Shown here one piece after another: positions 1 through 11,979 of a DNA stretch of 64,000 bases. The DNA is taken from positions 310,001 through 374,000 of the forward strand of contig NW_027488691.1 of NCBI RefSeq assembly GCF_050948215.1, written 5' to 3'. The notes under the pieces are model-generated. The model made no database searches. It saw only the letters and a program-made list of their open reading frames with translations, and had not been told where the DNA came from. The stretch comes from Halictus rubicundus (Eukaryota > Arthropoda > Insecta > Hymenoptera > Halictidae). Positions within the stretch are counted from its first letter, which is position 1. Every line of letters starts with the position of its first letter. The translations under genes and the position numbers were made by a program.

Positions 1-3000
1 TAGAATAGGATAGAGGATAGGATAGGATTGAGGATAGGATAGGATAGAGGATAGGATATTATAGAGGATAGGATAGGATAGAGGATAAGATAGGATAGAG
101 GATAGGATAGGATAGAGGATTGGATAGGATAGGATAGAGGATAGGATAGGATAGAGGATATGATAGGATAGAGGATAGGATAGGATAGAGGATAGGATAC
201 TATAGAGGATAGGATATAGGATTGGATAGGATAGAGGATAGGATACGATAGTGGATAGGATAGAGGATAGGATAGGATAGAGGATAGGATAGGATAGAGG
301 ATAGGATAGGATAGAGGATAGGATACTATAGAGGATAGGATATAGGATTGGATAGGATAGAGGATAGGATACGATAGTGGATAGGATAGATGATAGGATA
401 GGATAGAAGATAGGATAGGATAGAGGATAGGATAGGATAGAGGATAGGATAGAGGATAGGATAGTGGATTGTATAGGATAGAGGATAGGATAGGATAGAG
501 GATAGGATACGATAGAGGATAGGATATTATAGAGGATAGGATAGGATAGAGGATAGGATAGGATAGAGGATAGGATAGGATAGAGGATAGGATAGGATAG
601 AGGATAGGATAGGATAGAGGATAGGATAGGATAGAGGATAGTATAGGATAGTGAATAGGATAGCATAGAGGATAGGATAGGGGATTGAATAGGATAGAGT
701 ATAGGATACGATAGAGGATAGGATCGGATAGAGGATAGGATAGGGGATTGTATAGGATAGAGGACAGGTGACGATAGAGGATAGGATAGGTTAGACGATA
801 GGATAGGATAGAGGATAGGATAGGATAGAGGATAGGATAGGATAGAGGATAGGATAGAGGATAGGATAGAGGATACGATAGAGGATAGGATAGGATAGAG
901 GATAGAATAGGATAGAGGATAGGATAGGATTGAGGATAGGATAGGATAGAGGATAGGATATTATAGAGGATAGGATAGGATAGAGGATAAGATAGGATAG
1001 AGGATAGGATAGGATAGAGGATTGGATAGGATAGGATAGAGGATAGGATAGGATAGAGGATATGATAGGATAGAGGATCGGATAGGGGATTGGATAGGAT
1101 AGAGGATAGGATAGGATAGAGGATAGGATAGGATTGAGGATAGGATAGGATAGAGGATAGGATAGGATAGAAGATCGGATAGGTGATTGGATAGGATAGA
1201 GGATAGGATAGGATAGAGGATAGGATAGGATTCAGGATAGTATAGGATAGAGGATAGGATAGGATAGAGTATAAGATAGGATAGAGGATAGGATAGGATA
1301 GAGGATAGGATAGGATAGAGGATAGGATAGGATAGAGGATAGGATAGGATAGAGGATAGTATAGGATAGAAGATAGGATAGCATAGAGGATAGGATATGA
1401 TAGAGGATAGGATAGGATACATGATAGGATAGGATAGAGGATAGAGGATAGGATACGATAGAGGATAGGATAGGATAGAGGATAGGATAGGGGATTGGAT
1501 AGGATAGAGGATAGGATAGGATTGAGGATAGGATAGGATAGAGGAAAGGATAGGATAGAGGATCGGATAGGTGATTGGATAGGATAGAGGATAGGATAGG
1601 ATAGAGGATAGTATAGGATAGAGGATATTATAGGATAGAGGATAGGATAGGATAGGATAGAGTATAGGATAGGATAGAGGATACGATAGTATAGAGGATA
1701 GGACAGGATAGAGGAAACGATAGGGTATTGGATAGGATAGAGCATAGGATAAAGAATAGGATAGGATAGAGGATAGGATAGGGGATTGGATAGCATACGG
1801 GATTGGATAGGATAGAGGATAGGATACGATAGAGGATAGGATAGGATGGAGGATAGGATAGGGGATTGGATAGGATAGAGTATAGGATATGATAGGATAG
1901 AGGATACGATATTATAGAGGATAGGATAGGATAGAGGATAGGATCGGATAGAGGATAGGATAGGGGATTGGATAGGATAGAGGAAAGGATAGGATAGAGG
2001 ATAGGATAGGATAGAGGATAGGATATAGGATTGGATAGGTTAGAGGATAGGATACGATAGTGGATAGGATAGATGATAGGATAGGATAGAGGATAGGATA
2101 GGATAGAGTATAGGATAGGGGATTGGATAGGATAGAGGATAGGATAGGATAGAGGATAGGATAGGATTGAGGATAGGATAGGATAGAGGAAAGGATAGGA
2201 TAGAGGATCGGATAGGTGATTGGATAGGATAGAGGATAGGATAGGATAGAGGATAGTATAGGATAGAGGATAGGATAGGATAGAGGATAGGATAGGATAG
2301 AGGATAGGATAGGATAGAGGATATTATAGGATAGAGGATAGGATAGGATAGAGGATAGGATATTATAGAGGATAGGGTAGGATAGAGGATAGGATAGGAT
2401 AGAGGATAGGATAGGATAGAGGATTGGAGTGTATAGAGGCTAGGATATAGGATTGGATAGGATAGAGGATAGGATAGGATAGAGGATAGGATAGAGAATG
2501 TGAAAGGATAGAGGATAGGATAGGATAGAGGATAGAATAGAGGATAGGATAGGGGAATGGATAGGATAGTTGATACGATAGGATAGAGAATAGGATAGGA
2601 TGGATGATATTATAGGATAGAGCACAGGATAGGATAGAGGATTCGATATTATAGAGGAAAGGATAGGGGATTGGATAGGATAGAGGATAGGATAGGATAG
2701 AGGATAGGATAGAGGATAGGATAGAGGATTGGATAGGATAGTGGATAATATAGGATAGAGGATAGGATAGGGGATTGGATAGGATAGAAGATAGGAGACG
2801 ATAGAGGATAGGATAGGATAGATGATAGGATAGAGGATAGGATAGGGTAGAGTATAGAATAGGATAGAGGATAGGATAGGATAGAGGATAGGATAGGAAT
2901 GAGGATATGATAGGATAGAGGATAGGATAAGATAGAGGATCGGATAGGATCGGATAGAATATAGAATAGGATAGAGGATAGGATAGGATAGAGGATAGGA

Positions 3001-3540
3001 TAGAGGATAGGATAGAGGATAGGATAGGGGATAGGATAGAGGATTGGATAGGATAGAGGATAGGATAGGATAGAGGATAGAATAGGATAGCGGATAGGAT
3101 AGGATATAGGATTGTATAGGATGGAGGATAGGATAGGTTAGAGGATAGGATAGGATAGAGGATAGGATAGGATAGAGGATAGGATAGGATAGAGGATAGG
3201 ATAGGATAGGATAGAGGATAGGATAGCATAGGATAGAGGATAGGATAGGATGGAGGATAGGATAGGATAGAGGAGAGGATAGGATAGAGGATAGGATAGG
3301 ATAGAGGATAGGATAGGATAGAGGATAGGATAGGATAGAGGATAGGATGGGATAGAGGATAGTATAGGATAGAGGATAGGATAGGATAGAGGATAGGATA
3401 GGATAGAGGATAGGATAGGATAGAGGATAGGATAGAGGATAGGATAGAGGATAGGATAGAGGATAGGATAGGATAGAGGATAGAATAGGATAGAGGATAG
3501 GATAGGATAGAGGATAGGATAGGATAGAGGATAGGATAGG
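1..3540. repeat. Diverged mosaic satellite block (left end)
   Basis: This block mixes 12- and 17-bp units with a high density of variants: GATTGG, TACTATAG, TACGATAGTGG, AAGGATAGG and GGTGATTGG. It holds one K cassette at 1711, followed by the GCATACGGG variant near 1794, and a GACAGGTGACG variant at 763. Perfect runs of the 17-mer are short. No gene or unique sequence is present; the minus-strand open frames are compositional. Confidence 0.85.
1711..1760. repeat. K cassette, single copy (leftmost)
   Basis: The 50-bp variant block starts GAGGAAACGATAGGG, passes TATTGG and AGCATAGG, and ends AAAGAATAGG. It is followed downstream by GCATACGGG, as in the copies at 8.9, 48.2, 50.3, 53.2 and 55.8 kb. 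Read on the minus strand, its GCATAG supplies an ATG that starts several of the open frames elsewhere in the window. Confidence 0.9.
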
Positions 3541-6360
3541 ATAGAGGATAGGATATAGGATTGGATAGGATAGAGGATAGGATACGATAGTGGATAGGAT
3601 ACATGATAGGATAGGATAGAAGATAGGTTAGGATAGAGGATAGGATAGGATAGAGGATAGGATAGAGGATAGGATAGTGGATTGTATAGGATAGAGGACA
3701 GGAGACGATAGAGGATAGGATAGGTTAGACGATAGGATAGGATAGAGGATAGGATCGGATAGAGGATAGGATAGGATAGAGGATAGGATAGAGGATAGGA
3801 TAGAGGATAGGATAGAGGATAGGATAGAGGATAGGATAGGATAGAGGATAGAATAGGATAGAGGATAGGATAGGATTGAGGATAGGATTGGATAGAGGAT
3901 AGGATATTATAGAGGATAGGATAGGATAGAGGATAAGGTAGGATAGAGGATAGGATAGGATAGAGGGTAGGATAGGATAGGATAGAGGATAGGATAGGAT
4001 AGAGGATAGGATAGGATAGAGGATATGATAGGATAGAGGATCGGATAGGGGATTGGATAGGATAGAGGATAGGATAGGATAGAGGATAGGATAGGATTGA
4101 GGATAGTATAGGATAGAGCAAAGGATAGGATAGAGGATCGGATAGGTGATTGGATAGGATAGAGGATAGGATAGGATAGAGGATAGGATAGGATTGAGGA
4201 TAGTATAGGATAGAGGATAGGATACGATAGAGTATAAGATAGGATAGAGGATAGGATAGGATAGAGGATAGGATAGGATAGAGGATAGGACAGGATAGAG
4301 GATAGTATAGGATAGAGGATAGGATAGGATAGAGGATAGGATAGGATAGAGGATAGAGGATAGGATAGGATAGAGGATAGGATAGGTTAGAGGATAGGAT
4401 ATAGGATTGGATAGGATAGAGGATAGGATACGATAGTGGATAGGATACATGATAGGATAGGATACAAGATAGGATAGGATAGAGGATAGGATAGGATAGA
4501 GGATAGGATAGAGGATAGGATAGTGGATTGTATATGGTAGAGGACAGGAGACGATAGAGGATAGGATAGGTTAGACGATAGGATAGGATAGAGGATAGGA
4601 TAGGATAGAGGATAGGATAGGATAGATGATAGGATAGAGGATAGGATAGAGGATAGGATAGATAATAGGATAGAGGATAGGATAGAGGATAGGATAGGAT
4701 AGAGGATAGAATAGGATAGAGGATAGGATAGGATTGAGGATAGGATAGGATAGAGGATAGGATATTATAGAGGATAGGATAGGATAGAGGATAAGGTAGG
4801 ATAGAGGATAGGATAGGATAGAGGGTAGGATAGGATAGGATAGAGGATAGGATAGGATAGAGGATAGGATAGGATAGAGGATATGATAGGATAGAGGATC
4901 GGATAGGGGATTGGATAGGATAGAGGATAGGAGACGATAGAGGATAGGATAGGTTAGACGATAGGATAGGATAGAGGATAGGATAGGATAGAGGATAGGA
5001 TACGATAGAGGATAGGATAGGATAGAGGATATGATAGGATAGAGGATCGGATAGGGGATTGGATAGGATAGAGGATAGGAGACGATAGAGGATAGGATAG
5101 GTTAGACGATAGGATAGGATAGAGGATAGGATAGGATAGAGGATAGGATAGGATAGACGATAGGATAGGATAGAGGATAGGATAGGATAGAGGATAGGAT
5201 AGGATAGAGGATAGGATAGGATAGAGGATAGGATAGGATAGAGGATAGGATAGGATAGAGGATAGGATATAGGATTGGATAGGATAGAGGATAGGATACG
5301 ATAGTGGATAGCATACATGATAGGATAGGATAGAAGATAGGATAGGATAGAGGATAGGATAGGATAGAGGATAGGATAGAGGATAGGATAGTGGATTGTA
5401 TAGGATAGAGGACAGGAGACGATAGAGGATAGGATAGGTTAGGGTTAGGGTAGGATAGAGGATAGGATACGATAGAGGATAGGATTCGATAGAGGATAGG
5501 ATAGGATAGAGGATAGGATAGGATAGAGGATAGGATAGGATAGAGGATAGGATAGGATAGAGGATAGGATAGGATAGAGGATAGGATAGGATAGAGGATA
5601 GGATAGGATAGAGGATAGGATAGGATAGAGGATAGGATAGGATAGAGGATAGGATAGGATAGAGGATAGGATAGGATAGAGGATAGGATATAGGATTGGA
5701 TAGGATAGAGGATAGGATACGATAGTGGATAGGATACATGATAGGATAGGATAGAAGATAGGATAGGATAGAGGATAGGATAGGATAGAGGATAGGATAG
5801 AGGATAGGATAGTGGATTGTATAGGATAGAGGACAGGAGACGATAGAGGATAGGATAGGCTAGACGATAGGATAGGATAGAGGATAGGATAGGATAGAGG
5901 ATAGGATAGGATAGAGGATAGGATAGGATAGAGGATAGGATAGGATAGAGGATAGGATAGAGGATAGGATAGAGGATAGGATAGAGGATAGGATAGAGGA
6001 TAGGATAGAGGATAGGATAGAGGATAGGATAGGATAGAGGATAGAATAGGATAGAGGATAGGATAGGATTGAGGATAGGATAGGATAGAGGATAGGATAT
6101 TATAGAGGATAGGATAGGATAGAGGATAAGGTAGGATAGAGGATAGGATAGGATAGAGGGTAGGATAGGATAGAGGATAGAATATAGGATTGGATAGGAT
6201 AGAGGATAGGATACGATAGTGGATTGGATACATGATAGGATAGGATAGAAGATAGGATAGGATAGAGGATAGGATAGGATAGAGGATAGGATAGAGGATA
6301 GGATAGTGGATTGTATAGGATAGAGGACAGGAGACGATAGAGGATAGGATAGGTTAGACG
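3541..6360. repeat. Five-copy variant module (TACATGATAGG ... GACAGGAGACG)
   Basis: A module containing TATAGGATTGG, TACGATAGTGG, TACATGATAGG, GTGGATTGTATAGG and GACAGGAGACG recurs with GACAGGAGACG at 3697, 4543, 5411, 5832 and 6326. The spacings are 846, 868, 421 and 494 bp. The TACATGATAGG element upstream shows the same four spacings, so whole modules were copied, not single variants. The 846 versus 868 difference is 22 bp, the size of one four-pentamer unit. A run of 12-bp units lies at about 5951-6020. Confidence 0.88.
5437..5454 (+). repeat. Telomere-like insertion: two TTAGGG copies within the satellite
   Basis: Positions 5439-5450 read TTAGGGTTAGGG, preceded by TAGG and followed by TAGG. 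It lies 28 bases past the start of the GACAGGAGACG element at 5411. The sister modules read GGTTAGACGATAGG at this point. TTAGGG is the telomere hexamer of vertebrates, many other animals, fungi and some protists. Two copies are too few to call an interstitial telomere. Slippage from the GGTTAG variant already in the satellite is equally likely. Confidence 0.7.
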
Positions 6361-8369
6361 ATAGGATAGGATAGAGGATAGGATAGGATAGAGGATAGGA
6401 TAGGATAGAGGATAGGATAGGATAGAGGATCGGATAGGGGATTGGATAGGATAGAGGATAGGATAGGGGATTGGATAGGATAGAGCATAGGATAGGATAG
6501 GATAGAGGATACGATATTATAGAGGATAGGATTGGATAGAGGATAGGATCGGATAGAGGATAGGATAGGGGATTGGATAGGATAGAGGACAGGATAGGAT
6601 AGAGGATAGGATAGGATAGAGGATAGGATAGAGGATAGGATAGAGGATAGGATAGGATTGAGGATAGGATAGGATAGAGGAAAGGATAGGATAGAGGATC
6701 GGATAGGTGATTGGAAAGGATAGAGGATAGGATACGATAGAGGATAGGATATTATAGAGGATAGGATAGGATAAAGGATAGGATAGGATAGAGGATAGGA
6801 TAGGATAGAGGATAGGATAGGATAGAGGATAGGATAGGATAGAGGATAGGATAGGATAGAGGATAGGATAGGATAGAGGATTGGATTGGTTAGAAGATAG
6901 GATATAGGATTGGATAGGATAGAGGATAGGATACGATAGTGGATAGGATAGATGATAGGATAGGATAGAGGATAGGATAGGATAGGGGATAGGATAGAGG
7001 ATAGGATAGTGGATTGTATAGGATAGAGGAAAGGAGACGATAGAGGATAGGATAGGTTAGAGGATAGGATAGGATAGAGGATAGGATAGGATAGAGGATA
7101 GGATAGAGGATAGGATAGAGGATAGGATAGAGGATAGGATAGGATAGAGGATAGGATAGGGGATTGGATAGGATAGAGGAAAGGATAGGATAGAGGATAG
7201 GATAGGATAGAGGATAGGATATAGGATTGGATAGGATAGAGGATAGGATACGATAGTGGATAGGATAGATGATAGGATAGGATAGAGGATAGGATAGGAT
7301 AGAGGATAGGATAGGATAGAGGATAGGATAGTGGATTGTATAGGATAGAGGACAGAAGACGATAGAGGATAGGATAGGATAGAGGAAAGGATAGGGTAGA
7401 GGATAGGATAGGATAGAGGATAGGATAGGATAGAGGTTAGGTTGGATAGAGTATAGAATAGGATAGAGGGCAGGATAGGATAGAGGATAGGATAGGATTG
7501 AGGATAGGATAGGATAGCGGATAGGATAGGATATAGGATTGGATAGGATAGAGGATAGGATAGGATAGAGGATATGATACGATAGAGGATATGATAGGAT
7601 AGAGGATAGGATAGGATACAGGATAGGATACGATAGAGGATAGGATATTATAGTGGATAGGATAGGATAGAGGATAGGATATAGGATTGGATAGGATAGA
7701 GGATAGGATAGGAATGAGGATAGGATAGGATAGAGGATAGGATAGGATAGAGGATAGGATAGGATAGAGGATAGGATAGGATAGAGGATAGGATAGGATA
7801 GAGGATTGGATTGGTTAGAAGATAGGATATAGGATTGGATAGGATAGAGGATAGGATACGATAGTGGATAGGATAGATGATAGGATAGGATAGAGGATAG
7901 GATAGGATAGGGGATAGGATAGAGGATAGGATAGTGGATTGTATAGGATAGAGGAAAGGAGACGATAGAGGATAGGATAGGTTAGAGGATAGGATAGGAT
8001 AGAGGATAGGATAGGATAGAGGATAGGATAGAGGATAGGATAGAGGATAGGATAGCGGATAGGATAGGATATAGGATTGGATAGGATAGAGGATAGGATA
8101 GGATAGAGGATATGATACGATAGAGGATATGATAGGATAGAGGATAGGATAGGATACAGGATAGGATACGATAGAGGATAGGATATTATAGAGGATAGGA
8201 TAGGATAGAGGATAGGATATAGGATTGGATAGGATAGAGGATAGGATAGGAATGAGGATAGGATAAGATAGAGGATCGGATAGGATGGCATAGAATATAG
8301 AATAGGATAGAATATACAATAGGATAGAGGTTAGGATAGGATAGAGGATAGGATAGGATGGAGGATAGG

Positions 8370-8580
8370 ATAGGATAGAGAATACGATACGATACAGTAT
8401 AGGAAACAGGATTGGATAGAATAGAGAATAGGATAAGATAGAGGACAGGATATTGTAGGATAGAGAATAGGATAGGATGGATGATATTAAGGATAGAGGA
8501 CAGGATAGGATAGAGGATACGATATTATAGAGGAGAGGATCGAATAGAGGAAAGGATAGCGGATAGGATAGGATAGAGTA
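8370..8580. repeat. Most degenerate satellite patch in the window
   Basis: Here the GGATA rhythm is interrupted repeatedly: GATACGATACAGTATAGG, AAACAGG, GATATTGTAGG, ATGGATGATATTAAGG and AGGACAGG fall within about 200 bp. Related but less altered text lies near 2580-2640 (GATGGATGATATTATAGG, AGCACAGG). It is still recognisably satellite and contains no unique sequence. Confidence 0.7.
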
Positions 8581-8881
8581 TAGAATAGGATAGAGGATAG
8601 GATAGGATAGAGGATAGGATAGGATAGCGGATAGGATAGGATATAGGATTGGATAGGATAGAGGATAGGATAGGATAGAGGATATGATACGATAGAGGAT
8701 AGGATAGGATAGAGGATAGGATAGGATAGAGGATAGGATACGATAGAGGATAGGATATTATAGAGGATAGGATAGGATAGAGGATAGGATAGGATAGATG
8801 ATAGGATAGGATAGAGGATAGGATAGGATAGAGGATTGGATTGGATAGAGGATACGATATTATAGAGGATAGGATAGGATA

Positions 8882-8931
8882 GAGGAAACGATAGGGTATT
8901 GGATAGGATAGAGCATAGGATAAAGAATAGG
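8882..8931. repeat. K cassette, single copy
   Basis: This matches the copy at 1711 across the visible 50 bp (GAGGAAACG, TATTGG, AGCATAGG, AAAGAATAGG). It sits 7,171 bp from the first copy and is also followed by the GCATACGGG variant. Confidence 0.9.
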
Positions 8932-9605
8932 ATAGGATAGAGGATAGGATAGGGGATTGGATAGCATACGGGATTGGATAGGATAGAGGATAGGATACGA
9001 TAGAGGATAGGATAGGATAGAGGATAGGATAGGGGATTGGGTAGGATAGAGCATAGGATATTATAGGATAGAGGATACGATATTATAGAGGATAGGATTG
9101 GATAGAGGATAGGATCGGATAGAGGATAGGATAGGGGATTGGATACGATAGAGGAAAGGATAGGATAGAGGATAGGATAGGATAGAGGATAGGATAGAGG
9201 ATAGGATACAGGATAGGATAGGATTGAGGATAGGATAGGATAGAGGAAAGGATAGGATAGAGGATCGGATAGGTGATTGGATAGGATAGAGGATAGGATA
9301 GGATAGAGGTTAGGTTGGATAGAGTATAGAATAGGATAGAGGATAGGATAGGATAGAGGATAGGATAGGATTGAGGATAGTATAGGATAGAGGAAAGGAT
9401 AGGGTAGAGGATCGGATAGGTGATTGGAAAGGATAGAGGATAGGATAGGATAGAGGATAGGATAGGGTAGCGGATAGGTTAGGATAGAGGATAGGATAGG
9501 ATAGAGGATAGGATACGATAGAGGATAGGATATTATAGAGGATAGGATAGGATAAAGGATAGGATAGGATAGAGGATAGGATAGGATAGAGGATAGGATA
9601 GGATA

Positions 9606-9689
9606 GAGGATAGGATAGAGGATAGGATAGAGGATAGGATAGAGGATAGGATAGAGGATAGGATAGAGGATAGGATAGAGGATAGGATA
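9606..9689. repeat. Run of seven perfect 12-bp units
   Basis: GAG starts fall at 9606, 9618, 9630, 9642, 9654, 9666, 9678 and 9690, all 12 bp apart. The array then returns to 17-bp spacing. The unit is GAGGATAGGATA. Similar 12-bp runs follow near 10200-10270, 10910-10970 and 11510-11560, so the run is part of the local higher-order repeat. Confidence 0.93.
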
Positions 9690-10528
9690 GAGGATAGGAT
9701 AGGATAGAGGATAGAATAGGGGATTGGATAGGATAGAGGAAAGGATAGGATAGAGGATAGGATAGGATAGAGGATAGGATATAGGATTGGATAGGATAGA
9801 GGATAGGAGAGGATAGAGGATAGGATAGGATAGAGGATAGGATAGGATACAGGATAGGATAGGATAGGATAGAGGATAGGATATAGGATTGGATAGGATA
9901 GAGGATAGGATAGGATAGAGGATAGGATAGGATAGAGGATAGGATAGGATAGTGGATAGGATAGGATAGAGGATATGATAGGATAGAGGATCGGATAGGA
10001 TAGAGGATAGGATAGGATAGAGGATAGGATACGATAGAGGATAGGATATTATAGAGGATAGGATAGGATAGAGGATAGGATAGGATAGAGGATAGGATAG
10101 GATAGAGGATAGGATAGGATAGAGGATAGGATAGGATAGAGGATAGGATAGGATAGAGGATAGGATAGGATAGGATAGAGGATAGGATAGGATAGAGGAT
10201 AGGATAGAGGATAGGATAGAGGATAGGATAGAGGATAGGATAGAGGATAGGATAGAGGATAGGATAGAGGATAGGATAGGATAGAGGATAGAATAGGAGA
10301 TTGGATAGGATAGAGGAAAGGATAGGATAGAGGATAGGATAGGATAGAGGATAGGATATAGGATTGGATAGGATAGAGGATAGGATAGGATAGAGGATAG
10401 GATAGGATAGAGGATAGGATAGGATAGTGGATAGGATAGGATAGAGGATATGATAGGATAGAGGATCGGATAGGATAGAGGATAGGATAGGATAGAGGAT
10501 AGGATATAATAGAGGATAGGATATTATA

Positions 10529-10800
10529 GAGGATAGGATAGGATAGAGGATAGGATAGGATAGAGGATAGGATAGGATAGAGGATAGGATAGGATAGAGG
10601 ATAGGATAGGATAGAGGATAGGATAGGATAGAGGATAGGATAGGATAGAGGATAGGATAGGATAGAGGATAGGATAGGATAGAGGATAGGATAGGATAGA
10701 GGATAGGATAGGATAGAGGATAGGATAGGATAGAGGATAGGATAGGATAGAGGATAGGATAGGATAGAGGATAGGATAGGATAGAGGATAGGATAGGATA
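10529..10800. repeat. Perfect run of 16 consensus 17-bp units
   Basis: From 10529 to 10800 the sequence is GAGGATAGGATAGGATA repeated sixteen times (272 bp) with no variant. A TATTATAG variant precedes it and a TACGATAG variant follows. Confidence 0.95.
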
Positions 10801-11979
10801 GAGGATAGGATACGATAGAGGATAGGATATTATAGAGGATAGGATAGGATAAAGGATAGGATAGGATAGAGGATAGGATAGGATAGAGGATAGGATAGGA
10901 TAGAGGATAGGATAGAGGATAGGATAGAGGATAGGATAGAGGATAGGATAGAGGATAGGATAGAGGATAGGATAGGATAGAGGATAGAATAGGGGATTGG
11001 ATAGGATAGAGGAAAGGATAGGATAGAGGATAGGATAGGATAGAGGATAGGATATAGGATTGGATAGGATAGAGGATAGGAGAGGATAGAGGATAGGATA
11101 GGATAGAGGATAGGATAGGATACAGGATAGGATAGGATAGGATAGAGGATAGGATATAGGATTGGATAGGATAGAGGATAGGATAGGATAGAGGATAGGA
11201 TAGGATAGAGGATAGGATAGGATAGTGGATAGGATAGGATAGAGGATATGATAGGATAGAGGATCGGATAGGATAGAGGATAGGATAGGATAGAGGATAG
11301 GATACGATAGAGGATAGGATATTATAGAGGATAGGATAGGATAGAGGATAGGATAGGATAGAGGATAGGATAGGATAGAGGATAGGATAGGATAGAGGAT
11401 AGGATAGGATAGAGGATAGGATAGGATAGAGGATAGGATAGGATAGAGGATAGGATAGGATAGGATAGAGGATAGGATAGGATAGAGGATAGGATAGGGG
11501 ATAGGATAGAGGATAGGATAGAGGATAGGATAGAGGATAGGATAGAGGATAGGATAGAGGATAGGATAGGATAGAGGATAGAATAGGAGATTGGATAGGA
11601 TAGAGGAAAGGATAGGATAGAGGATAGGATAGGATAGAGGATAGGATATAGGATTGGATAGGATAGAGGATAGGATAGGATAGAGGATAGGATAGGATAG
11701 AGGATAGGATAGGATAGTGGATAGGATAGGATAGAGGATATGATAGGATAGAGGATCGGATATTATAGAGGATAGGATAGGATAGAGGATAGGATATAAT
11801 AGAGGATAGGATATTATAGAGGATAGGATAGGATAGAGGATAGGATACGATAGAGGATAGGATAGGATAGAGGATAGGATAGGATAGAGGATAGGATAGG
11901 ATAGACGATAGGATAGGATAGAGGATATGATACGATAGAGGATAGGATAGGATAGAGGATAGGATAGGATAGAGGATAG

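Larger units (their letters stand above)
6361..9605. repeat. Diverged mosaic satellite block
   Basis: Mixed 12- and 17-bp units with many variants. TATAGGATTGG plus TACGATAGTGG modules occur near 6.9, 7.2 and 7.8 kb. A GACAGAAGACG derivative of the GACAGGAGACG element is at 7351. A K cassette is at 8882, with GCATACGGG downstream near 8965. GAGGTTAGGTTGG variants occur near 7435 and 9308. Divergence is visibly higher than in the 19-48 kb core. Confidence 0.82.
9606..11979. repeat. Higher-order repeat, about 1,273/1,290 bp, two copies (two half-units each)
   Basis: The landmark GAATAGG(G/A)GATTGG lies at 9714, 10291, 10987 and 11581, giving spacings of 577, 696 and 594 bp. The same-type landmarks GAATAGGGGATTGG (9714, 10987) and GAATAGGAGATTGG (10291, 11581) are 1,273 and 1,290 bp apart, and GGAGAGG (9806, 11079) is 1,273 bp apart. 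Each half-unit carries a 12-bp run, the GAATAGG variant, an AAGGATAGG variant and TATAGGATTGG. The 1,273/1,290 and 577/594 differences are each exactly one 17-bp unit. Confidence 0.88.

Noticed and set aside
5437..5454. True interstitial telomere tract
   Set aside because: There are only two TTAGGG copies in satellite context, in a module whose sisters already contain GGTTAG. That is too short to claim telomeric origin.
8370..8580. Remnant of an inserted non-satellite sequence
   Set aside because: Each part can still be aligned to GGATA-type units and to related text near 2.6 kb, so decay explains it better than insertion.
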